From Bryobacteraceae bacterium (GTDB lineage: Bacteria; Acidobacteriota; Terriglobia; Bryobacterales; Bryobacteraceae), in the NCBI GenBank assembly GCA_030039005.1, contig JASHQT010000304.1:1-28309 (forward strand): a stretch of DNA of 28,309 nucleotides. Direction: 5' to 3'. The notes beneath the pieces are model-generated. The model saw only the letters and a list, made by a program, of their open reading frames with translations. It did not search any database and was not told the origin of the DNA. The position numbers and the translations under genes are program-made. Shown here piece by piece: positions 16,911 through 23,202 of the stretch (within the stretch, counting starts at the first letter, position 1; each line of letters starts with the position of its first letter).

Positions 16911-18016
16911 GGATTCCTCTCTCGCGGCCTGACGTCACCGAGTGCGATATCGATGCGGTGGTGCGCGTACTGCGAACGCCGGATCTCAGCCTGGGGCCGA
17001 AGCTCGGCGAATTCGAGGAAAAATTCGCGGCTTATATCGGAACGCCGCATGCCGTCGCGGTGAGCTCCGGGACGGCCGCATTGCACCTGGCGCTGCAGGC
17101 GCTTGGCATCGGAGAAGGCGATGAGGTGATTCTTCCGTCGTTCGCGTTCGTCGCGGTTGCCAACGCCGTGCTGCACGCGGGCGCCACGCCCGTGTTTGCC
17201 GACATCGATGCGGTGACATTGAATCTGACTGCGGACTCGATTGCGCGCGCCATTACGGCACGAACTCGCGCGATCGTGCTGGTGCACACCTTCGGATGCC
17301 CCGCCGACGTGGATGCCATTCTCGCGCTGGCGCGCGAGCACAATCTGCGCGTCATCGAGGATGCCTGCGAGGCGGTTGGCGCCGAATACCACGGCCGGAA
17401 AGTGGGTGCGCTCGGCGATGCGGGTGTGTTTTCGTTTTATCCGAATAAGGCGATCACCACCGGCGAGGGCGGCATGCTGGTGACGGGCGATCCCGAGCTC
17501 GCACGGACCGTTCGAGCGCTGCGCAATCAAGGCCGGCGCGATGGCGACGGATGGCTGGAGCATTCGCTTGTGGGCTACAACTATCGCCTGCCCGATATCA
17601 ACTGCGCCCTAGGGATCGCGCAACTGGAGCGCATCGAAAGCATTCTCGCGCGCCGCGAAGCGGTGGCGAAGCGCTATGCCGCGGCGTTGACCGGCTGCCG
17701 GGATATTGTCCTGCCGCAAATGAGCGTGCCGGAAGGGCGTATTTCGTGGTTCGTGTTCGTGGTCCGGCTCCCGATCGGCGTCCGCGAGCGTGTCCTGCGA
17801 GTCCTGACCGAACACGGCATCGGGTGCCGAGCGTACTTTCCACCAATCCATTTGCAGCCGCTTTTTACCGAATATCGCAGAGCCGGTCAGGATCTCAGCG
17901 TTACCGAAGACGCCGCCCGCCGAACGCTTGCGCTGCCGTTCTTCAATCAGCTCGCTCCGGAAGAAGTCGACGAAGTGTGCTCGGCGCTGCAGATTGCCCT
18001 CCGCGAAGCGATATAG
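16907..18016 (+). CDS. DegT/DnrJ/EryC1 sugar aminotransferase
   Basis: 369 residues, a PLP enzyme that aminates a 4-keto nucleotide sugar. It starts MRIPLSRPDVTECDIDAV, has HAVAVSSGTAALHLAL for PLP phosphate binding, VIEDACEAVGAEYHG, and the Schiff-base lysine Lys181 in FSFYPNKAITTGEGGM. The C-terminal YNYRLPDINCALGIAQLERI and CRAYFPPIHLQP blocks are usual. By position it probably acts on the product of the upstream dehydratase, giving a bacillosamine-type amino sugar (PglE/LegC-like). Translational coupling through ATGA links it to the 2-epimerase. The last 70 bases overlap the convergent methyltransferase gene. Regiospecificity and stereochemistry are inferred only. Confidence 0.92.
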   Translation: MRIPLSRPDVTECDIDAVVRVLRTPDLSLGPKLGEFEEKFAAYIGTPHAVAVSSGTAALHLALQALGIGEGDEVILPSFAFVAVANAVLHAGATPVFADIDAVTLNLTADSIARAITARTRAIVLVHTFGCPADVDAILALAREHNLRVIEDACEAVGAEYHGRKVGALGDAGVFSFYPNKAITTGEGGMLVTGDPELARTVRALRNQGRRDGDGWLEHSLVGYNYRLPDINCALGIAQLERIESILARREAVAKRYAAALTGCRDIVLPQMSVPEGRISWFVFVVRLPIGVRERVLRVLTEHGIGCRAYFPPIHLQPLFTEYRRAGQDLSVTEDAARRTLALPFFNQLAPEEVDEVCSALQIALREAI

Positions 18017-18708
18017 AGCAAGTGGCCCGCGAAGCGCGAGCGGCGAATGCCTCCGGTTGCGTAATCGACCGAAATCACTTTGCGGATCTGGAGACCCGCG
18101 GCCAATGCAAGGCAGCGAAACTCAGCGTCGGTGAACACGTGTCCTCGCGTGGCATAGCGAAGCTCATTCACATTCCAGTGCACAGTGACGTCCCCGCGTT
18201 CGGCATCGGGGAACAATCGGTCGCCGATCATGCGCGTCAGCGTTGGCAGAAGGCCGTAATGACAGGCGTTGTAGCGATGGCTGACGTCAAGGAACAACAA
18301 GCCCTCCGGCGCGAGGAGGCGCGCGCAGTGCCGCAACACGTCGACTCTCGCACTGGCTGGAAAGATATGGCCGAGGACGTTCCATAAACAAACGATCGCG
18401 TCAAACTGGCCACTTTTCGAGCCGAGCTCCTCGGCACAAATGGGCCAGCCGCGAATTTCGGGCGGCCAATTGGCGCGCATGGTGGCGCTGGGCTCGAGCA
18501 GGATGACGTCGTTCAATTTGCGCGCAGCAGCGATGCGCAAAGCGCGGGAACCGTCGCCCGCGCCCACGTCGAGCAGTGACCGTGCGCCCGGTGGAATCCC
18601 GGCGATGACCAACTCGTCGATCCGATCGAGATAAGCGCGGCGGCGGAGTGCAACCTGCGGAAAGGCTGACGCGATGGGATCGTAGCTCGCTATAGCCTGG
18701 ACATCCAC
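17947..18708 (-). CDS. Class I SAM-dependent methyltransferase
   Basis: 253 residues from the GTG at 18708 (VDVQAIASYDPIASAFPQ). Motif I is SLLDVGAGDGSRALRIA, motif II region is VILLEPSATMRANWP, motif III is FDAIVCLWNVLGHIFP and motif IV is APEGLLFLDVSHRYN. The insert YGLLPTLTRMIGDRLFPDAERGDVTVHWN and the C-terminal HVFTDAEFRCLALAAGLQIRKVISVDYATG are typical of small-molecule methyltransferases. The substrate is unknown. The frame is open to 18852 but the extra residues look random. A short GAGG lies just before the GTG. It is convergent with the aminotransferase and overlaps it by 70 bases, so it is not part of the sugar operon. Confidence 0.8.
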   Translation of the reverse strand: MDVQAIASYDPIASAFPQVALRRRAYLDRIDELVIAGIPPGARSLLDVGAGDGSRALRIAAARKLNDVILLEPSATMRANWPPEIRGWPICAEELGSKSGQFDAIVCLWNVLGHIFPASARVDVLRHCARLLAPEGLLFLDVSHRYNACHYGLLPTLTRMIGDRLFPDAERGDVTVHWNVNELRYATRGHVFTDAEFRCLALAAGLQIRKVISVDYATGGIRRSRFAGHLLYIASRRAICSAEHTSSTSSGAS

Positions 18709-18833
18709 TCGCCTCGATTCTAATGGAACCTTGACGGCTACGTGGGCGGATTGAGGGCCTGCGTGACCATCCCCAGAATTCTGCGTAACGCCGCTCAGTA
18801 GAAATCTGTATTGCCGACGCGCGGGCGCACGCC

Positions 18834-18851
18834 GCTGGCCGTCAACGTGCA
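18834..18851 (+). promoter_or_regulatory. Sigma-54 (-24/-12) promoter of the 26-residue peptide
   Basis: CTGG at 18835-18838, then N8, then GTGCA at 18847-18851. GG and GC are separated by exactly 10 bases. The C of the -12 GC lies 27 bases before the ATG at 18877. The predicted start of transcription near 18862 leaves a leader of about 15 nt holding the GGAGGAA site. The same geometry is seen before the esterase and groEL genes. Confidence 0.6.
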
Positions 18852-18876
18852 CCTCAATTGGGCGGAGGAAGGGCCA

Positions 18877-18957
18877 ATGACTAAATGGAGAGTGCTGCTG
18901 CTGATACTCCTGCTATTCATCGCGATCGCCATTCCACTGGCGATGACGATCCGATAG
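18877..18957 (+). CDS. 26-residue single-pass membrane peptide
   Basis: A small ORF starting MTKWR and ending AMTIR. The middle is almost entirely L, I, V, A and F, long enough for one membrane helix; K3/R5 at the N-end and R26 at the C-end flank it. A strong Shine-Dalgarno (GGAGGAA, 18864-18870) lies 6 bases before the ATG, one of the best in the window, and a sigma-54-like promoter lies 27 bases upstream. It ends 2 bases before the stop of the convergent phosphoribosyltransferase. No family is recognised. Possible roles include a regulator of a membrane protein, a stress peptide or a type I-toxin-like peptide. The strong translation signal argues it is real despite its size. Confidence 0.68.
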   Translation: MTKWRVLLLILLLFIAIAIPLAMTIR

Positions 18958-18959
18958 GT

Positions 18960-19634
18960 TCACGCGGCCGCGGGCGCGCCACCGCGTTTGGCGTTCGCTT
19001 CGAGAAGCTCTAATACCTCGCCATCCCCGGTGGGGAGGAAATTCCAATACCAGTCGCCGACTGAAAAGAACGGATCGGGTGTAGCGAGACACACGCATTC
19101 GTCGACTTTCCCTCGCAGCTTTTCGACAGCCTCCACGGATGCTACCGGAACCGCGAGGACGATCCGCTTGGCTTGCCGTTTTTTGGCGAATTGAACGGCG
19201 GCGAGCATCGTCGAACCGGTGGCGAGCCCGTCGTCGACCAAGATGGCAGTGCGCCCGGTCAAACTGAGTGGAGTCCGGCGGGCCCGATACAGCCGCTCGC
19301 GGCGCTCCAGTTCGGCGCGCTCCCGAAGAATCACCCGATCCACTTCGTCATTTGGCAGGCCGATCGAGCGAATCAGCCCGCTATCCAGCACTTGCGTCGC
19401 ATCTGGGGCGATGGCGCCCATGGCAAGTTCCGGCTGGGACGGAACGCCGATCTTGCGAACCACCACGACGTCGAACGGCGCCTCCAGAGCGTTGGCAACT
19501 TCGGCCGCCACCGGCACGCCGCCACGCGTGAGCCCCAAAACCACGACATCCGCTTTCGACCGGTAATGAGTGAGCGCGGCCGCTAGAAGACGCCCCGCTT
19601 CAACACGATTTCGATATGGCAGTCCAGGTTGCAT
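18960..19634 (-). CDS. Phosphoribosyltransferase-domain protein of a stress operon
   Basis: 224 residues. The PRPP-binding loop TAILVDDGLATGSTM (131-143 core) defines a type I phosphoribosyltransferase fold. The N-terminus YRNRVEAGRLLAAAL and VLGLTRGGVPVAAEVANAL, the VVVRKIGVPSQPELAMGAIA block and the ending DPFFSVGDWYWNFLPTGDGEVLELL match the COG1926-type family often found with erythromycin-esterase and CBS genes. The actual substrate is unknown. GGGAGGG lies just before the ATG. It follows the CBS gene by 56 bases in the same direction, so it is probably the last gene of an esterase-CBS-phosphoribosyltransferase operon. It meets the small peptide gene tail to tail. Confidence 0.87.
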   Translation of the reverse strand: MQPGLPYRNRVEAGRLLAAALTHYRSKADVVVLGLTRGGVPVAAEVANALEAPFDVVVVRKIGVPSQPELAMGAIAPDATQVLDSGLIRSIGLPNDEVDRVILRERAELERRERLYRARRTPLSLTGRTAILVDDGLATGSTMLAAVQFAKKRQAKRIVLAVPVASVEAVEKLRGKVDECVCLATPDPFFSVGDWYWNFLPTGDGEVLELLEANAKRGGAPAAA

Positions 19635-19690
19635 GATGGCACCCTCCCCGTACTCCGACTCTGGCGTAGCGTGTCGATGCTTAGCAGAGG

Positions 19691-20143
19691 CTATCGGCTG
19701 ATCACCACCTCGCGGGCCTGCTCCCGCACGATCACTTTGGACAATTCACTCATCTCCTCGGCCAGAAGCTGGATCAAGTCGTCAAGCGAGATGATCCCCA
19801 CTAGGCTGCCGCTGGCGTCAACCACCGGCATGCGCCGGATTCCGTTGAGGCGCATCTGCTGCATGCATTCGAAGACGCCCAGGTCTTCCGGCACCGTGAT
19901 CACGTCCCGAGCCAGTAGATCGCCGAGAGTAAACATCGCCGTATCCAGCTCCTCGGCCACCACGTTGCGGACAATATCGCGATCAGTAATAACTCCGATG
20001 GGCACCACATGCCCGAGCGATTCCTCTCGCACCACCACCACATTTCCAACATGATGCTTGGCCATCAATTGCGCGGCCTCGCGCACCGGCGTTTCCGGAC
20101 CGGCCACCACTACGTCGCGAACGCAAATCTCGCCTATCGGCAT
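19691..20143 (-). CDS. Tandem CBS-domain protein
   Basis: 150 residues made of two CBS motifs: CVRDVVVAGPETPVREAAQLMAKHHVGNVVVV...PIGVITDRDIV (about 7-59) and LLARDVITVPEDLGVFECMQQMRLNGIRRMPVVDASGSLVGIISLDDLI (about 76-125). A short C-terminal helix (LLAEEMSELSKVIVREQ) follows. Such pairs bind adenine nucleotides and act as stand-alone energy or stress sensors; the partner is unknown. GGGGAGG lies before the ATG. It lies 70 bases downstream of the esterase gene and 56 upstream of the phosphoribosyltransferase gene, all on the minus strand. A weaker -24/-12-like element precedes it. Confidence 0.92.
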   Translation of the reverse strand: MPIGEICVRDVVVAGPETPVREAAQLMAKHHVGNVVVVREESLGHVVPIGVITDRDIVRNVVAEELDTAMFTLGDLLARDVITVPEDLGVFECMQQMRLNGIRRMPVVDASGSLVGIISLDDLIQLLAEEMSELSKVIVREQAREVVISR

Positions 20144-20172
20144 GCCGCACCTCCCCTCTTACCACCCTTTCT

Positions 20173-20190
20173 CATGCACGCGCTCGACCA
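20173..20190 (-). promoter_or_regulatory. Weaker sigma-54-like element before the CBS gene
   Basis: On the minus strand ATGG, N8, GTGCA with GG-N10-GC spacing. The C of GC is 33 bases before the ATG. It fits TGG-N8-KTGCA but has A at the usual Y position and a longer gap to the start than the other three. It could be an internal promoter or chance. Confidence 0.35.
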
Positions 20191-20213
20191 TGACAACCCT
20201 TCGTCGTCGCCGT

Positions 20214-21560
20214 TCAGACTCCGGACGGGAATGTTTCCGCCGGCTCGCCGATGCCCCATTCCGAAGTGGGCTCGAGCGGTTCCACGGCGCGCGTGCGGTC
20301 CACATGGATGACGGCGTCGAACTGATCGGAAAGCCGTGCGTGGAAATAATGGCTCGCGAGCTCGGATTCCGGCCGGTAGATTACGCCGATGGCCCGTTCC
20401 CACAGGCTCTCTCCCAGGCCCATGGCCACCGGCGTTCCGCGCGTGGGCGTGAGCACGAACGAGGGTATGCCGCATTCATGAAACAGCGCCTCATAGCTGC
20501 CCGATATCGCCGGGCGAACCCGCTTGCATTCCGCCGGGCCGCCCCAGTTGGAAGCGGCTGTCACGGTTCCTGTGTATGTGGTGAAGCCGACCAGCACCGC
20601 TTCGTGGGCGTGCCTCTGGCGGACCAACTGGCCGACGTTCCATTCCCCCAGCCGTCCCATTTCGGTGGCGCGGGCATCACCCAGGTGCGAATTGTGCGCC
20701 CACAGCACGAACTTGCTGCGCTGGCCTTGGAGCGCAAAATGGTCCACCAGAAAGTCGAGCGTTTCGGCCATATGGGCATCGCGCAGGTTCCAGGACGAGA
20801 CGCGTCCCCGAAACATACTGCGATAGTATTGTTCGGCATTTTTCACCAGCCGGGCGTTCTGCTCGGCATAGAAGAAATCGTCGGCCGCGAGCCGCCCGTC
20901 CCGCCGCGCGTAATCGGCGGCGCGCCTTTGCAAATCGAGCAATTGACCGATCACTTCGTCTTCGCACGTGCGGCTCAGGCCCATACCGGCGGCGTAACCG
21001 TACTCCTGCGGGTCCTCGCCGAAATTCTCGAAGCAGGCGTAACGGCGGCGCGCGCGATCGGCGCCGGCGGGGTCCACTTTGTCCAGGTAATTCAAAACCG
21101 CTTCGATGGAGGCGTGCAGGCTGTACAAGTCGAGCCCATAGAAACCGGCCTTTGGGCCGTTTGCGGCCAGCGAGTCGTTATGCGCGCGCAGCCACCCGAC
21201 GAAGTCCAGAACATCCGCGTTGCGCCACATCCAGGCGGGAAAGCGGATGAATCCGGACAGCGCTTCGGCCGCGTCGCGATCGCCGCCCGTTCCCCTGACG
21301 TAGCGGTTCACGCGATAGGCATCGGGCCAGTCTGCCTCCACTGCCACCGCTCGAAAGCCTTTCTCCTGGATCAGCCGCTTGGTGATCTGCGCGCGGTGCC
21401 GGTAGAACTCGTGCGTTCCGTGCGACGCTTCGCCTAGCAGGACGAAATGCGCATCGCCGATGAAATCGAGAAGCGGGTCATAGTCTGCGCTGGAGCCGGT
21501 CATGGGACTGGCGGCATCGCGGACGAGATCCGTCACGATAGGCAGGGTTGCATCCAGCAT
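20214..21560 (-). CDS. Erythromycin esterase family protein
   Basis: 448 residues. The family block LLGEASHGTHEFYRHRAQITKRLIQEKGF (E44, H47) and the VAVEADWPDAYRVNRYVRG block (E75) form the metal-independent esterase-like active site of EreA relatives. Downstream are FYGLDLYSLHASIEAVLNYLD, MAETLDFLV and VLWAHNSHLGDARATEMG, with the catalytic-region histidine. Chromosomal members of this type sit in stress clusters and rarely give macrolide resistance; the natural substrate is unknown. GGGGG lies 7 bases before the ATG at 21560, and a sigma-54-like promoter sits 28 bases upstream. It is the first gene of the likely three-gene operon. The long antisense frame over it is a GC-composition artefact. 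Confidence 0.9.
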   Translation of the reverse strand: MLDATLPIVTDLVRDAASPMTGSSADYDPLLDFIGDAHFVLLGEASHGTHEFYRHRAQITKRLIQEKGFRAVAVEADWPDAYRVNRYVRGTGGDRDAAEALSGFIRFPAWMWRNADVLDFVGWLRAHNDSLAANGPKAGFYGLDLYSLHASIEAVLNYLDKVDPAGADRARRRYACFENFGEDPQEYGYAAGMGLSRTCEDEVIGQLLDLQRRAADYARRDGRLAADDFFYAEQNARLVKNAEQYYRSMFRGRVSSWNLRDAHMAETLDFLVDHFALQGQRSKFVLWAHNSHLGDARATEMGRLGEWNVGQLVRQRHAHEAVLVGFTTYTGTVTAASNWGGPAECKRVRPAISGSYEALFHECGIPSFVLTPTRGTPVAMGLGESLWERAIGVIYRPESELASHYFHARLSDQFDAVIHVDRTRAVEPLEPTSEWGIGEPAETFPSGV

Positions 21561-21586
21561 ATTGCACCCCCTTCGATCCTAATGAC

Positions 21587-21604
21587 TGCAACTGGCCAAC
21601 CAAA
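21587..21604 (-). promoter_or_regulatory. Sigma-54 (-24/-12) promoter of the esterase operon
   Basis: On the minus strand TTGG, N8, TTGCA; GG (21601-21600) and GC (21589-21588) are separated by exactly 10 bases. The C of GC is 28 bases before the esterase ATG. The predicted transcript starts near 21576 with a leader of about 16 nt holding GGGGG. The layout is almost identical to the groEL promoter. Confidence 0.65.
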
Positions 21605-21634
21605 CGGCAGCTCAAGTGCACGAAGAGAAGGCGA

Positions 21635-22555
21635 ATGCAAAACATCGAGATAGCGCGCCGTTTGGAGGAGGTTGCGGAGCTTCTGGAAACACAGCAGGCC
21701 AATCCGTTCCGCGTGCAGGCTTATCGGCGCGCGGCCATGGCCATTCGCCAGCTTTCCAAGCCGCTGGCGGAAATCTGGCAGGAGCATGGCGAGGCCGGGT
21801 TGCGCAGCGTTACGGGAGTCGGCGAGCGCCTGACCGCGGCGCTCCGCAGCCTGATCACGACAGGGCGCCTGCCGATGCTCGATCGTCTGCGCGGGGAAAT
21901 GGATCCGGTGGCTTTGCTCCAATCCGTGCCGGGCATCGGAACGGCTTTGGCCGAACGCCTCCATCGGGACTTGGCCATCGATTCGCTGGAGGATTTGGAA
22001 GCGGCCGCGCACGACGGGCGCCTGGCCGAGATCGCCGGCATCGGCCCCAAGAAGCTCGCGGGGATCATGGATACGCTCACCACCCGGCTGGGGCGCGTCC
22101 GCCCGCGCGATCTCGTGCACGACACCCACGATTCCGATGAGCCGACGGTCGAAGAGCTGCTCGACGTGGATCGCGAGTATCGCGACAAAGCCGCGGTGGG
22201 GGAACTAGCCACTATCGCGCCCAGGCGCTTCAATCCTGAGGGTGAATCCTGGCTCCCGATTCTCCACACGCAGCGCGGCGAGCGCCATTACACCGCGCTC
22301 TATTCCAACACTGCCCGCGCGCACGAACTCGGCCGCGTCCGCGATTGGGTGGTGCTTTACTACGATGGCGGATATGACGAGCGGCAGTGCACCGTCATCA
22401 CGGCGCATCGTGGCGCGCTGAGCGGAAAACGGATCGTTCGCGGGCGCGAGCGCGAATGCGAGGAGTTTTATTCGCGCCGTGCAGTCCTCTATCCGCCGCC
22501 CGAGGCTGCAATCGACTCGATCTTGCCGACGATTTCCTCGGGAGGCAAGACGTAA
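21635..22555 (+). CDS. PolX-like helix-hairpin-helix DNA-binding protein without polymerase domain
   Basis: 306 residues. The start IEIARRLEEVAELLETQQANPFRVQAYRRAAMAIRQL is the 8-kDa-like N-terminal domain of family X polymerases. Three helix-hairpin-helix motifs follow: SVTGVGERLTAAL, SVPGIGTALAERL and EIAGIGPKKLAGI. The palm and PHP nuclease domains of PolX are absent. The C-terminal part, with FNPEGESWLPILHTQRGERHYTALYSNTARAHELGRVRDWVVLYY and ITAHRGALSGKRIVRGRERECEEFY, is a domain I recall in stress-cluster homologues but cannot name. DNA-end or gap binding is inferred. AGAAGG lies before the ATG. It is divergent from the esterase operon (74 bases between starts). Its 3' end overlaps the convergent CheB-like gene by 67 bases. 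Confidence 0.82.
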   Translation: MQNIEIARRLEEVAELLETQQANPFRVQAYRRAAMAIRQLSKPLAEIWQEHGEAGLRSVTGVGERLTAALRSLITTGRLPMLDRLRGEMDPVALLQSVPGIGTALAERLHRDLAIDSLEDLEAAAHDGRLAEIAGIGPKKLAGIMDTLTTRLGRVRPRDLVHDTHDSDEPTVEELLDVDREYRDKAAVGELATIAPRRFNPEGESWLPILHTQRGERHYTALYSNTARAHELGRVRDWVVLYYDGGYDERQCTVITAHRGALSGKRIVRGRERECEEFYSRRAVLYPPPEAAIDSILPTISSGGKT

Positions 22556-23139
22556 TCCACCACGCCGGTCGCAATCGCGGATCGCGGCATGTCTTGGAAG
22601 TCGGCGGACTTCAGATCCTGCACGATGGTGACGCCGCCTTGACGGTGGAAGGCGCGCAACGCAGCCGCACCATCGGCGTCGAAGCCGGAAAGTATGACCG
22701 CGATTCCGGGCGGCCTGCGCCATCGCGCCAGCGAATCGAGAAACAGCGTGATCACGTTCGACCAGCCGAATGCTTTAGACCGCGGCTGAACGCCGAAACT
22801 CCCGTCTCGCACGGCGATCTCCTGCCCCGGCGGAATCACATAGATGTGATTTGGTTGGAGAACCAAACCTGTCCGGGCGAGTTCAGCGGGCATCGAGGTC
22901 CACTGCGACATCAGCCATGGCAAGTGCGTGGGAAGCGTGCGGTTGAGATGAGGAATGACGACGAATGCCATCCCAGTGTCGCTGCGGATCCGCCGCAGTA
23001 TGGCTCGCAGCGGGTGCAAGCCGCCCGCCGAGAACCCAACGCAGACCACGGGAACCGGCGTCGCCGGTGGATCGGCAACGGTTGGATCCCGGCGAAGGTT
23101 AGCGATGGCTTCGGGTATCACACTACTCATCCCGCACAT
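22489..23139 (-). CDS. Stand-alone CheB methylesterase domain
   Basis: 216 residues from the ATG at 23139 (GGAGG lies 3 bases upstream; the ATG at 23130 is also possible, with longer spacing). The catalytic triad of CheB is visible: Ser37 in VCVGFSAGGLHPL, His64 in FVVIPHLNR and Asp156 in LSGFDADGAAAL. IYVIPPGQEIAVRDG is the family's central block. There is no receiver domain, so it is not a normal chemotaxis CheB. Such single-domain forms occur near stress genes and hybrid kinases, target unknown. Divergent from groEL; the groEL promoter lies between the two starts. The 3' end overlaps the helix-hairpin-helix gene. Confidence 0.85.
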   Translation of the reverse strand: MCGMSSVIPEAIANLRRDPTVADPPATPVPVVCVGFSAGGLHPLRAILRRIRSDTGMAFVVIPHLNRTLPTHLPWLMSQWTSMPAELARTGLVLQPNHIYVIPPGQEIAVRDGSFGVQPRSKAFGWSNVITLFLDSLARWRRPPGIAVILSGFDADGAAALRAFHRQGGVTIVQDLKSADFQDMPRSAIATGVVDYVLPPEEIVGKIESIAASGGG

Positions 23140-23158
23140 CAGCCTCCAATCGATTGTT

Positions 23159-23176
23159 CTTGGCATTGAGCTTGCA
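23159..23176 (+). promoter_or_regulatory. Sigma-54 (-24/-12) promoter of groEL
   Basis: TTGGCATTGAGCTTGCA at 23160-23176. It matches the TTGGCAC-N5-TTGCA consensus with exact GG-N10-GC spacing (GG 23162-23163, GC 23174-23175). The start of transcription is expected near 23187, giving a 16-nt leader with the GAGGAGG site. The C of GC is 28 bases before the ATG. This is the strongest such element in the window. Confidence 0.8.
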
Positions 23177-23202
23177 CCACAGTAGCCATCGAGGAGGATT
23201 GT

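Noticed and set aside
20058..21437. 459-residue open frame antisense to the erythromycin-esterase gene
   Set aside because: It is rich in R, G, A, H and V with no recognisable motif, and the opposite strand carries a clear family. Long antisense frames are expected in such GC-rich coding DNA.
21605..21620. CGG-N8-GTGCA on the plus strand before the helix-hairpin-helix gene
   Set aside because: It has GG-N10-GC spacing but the C lies only 16 bases before the ATG, leaving no leader for a ribosome site, and the conserved T is C.
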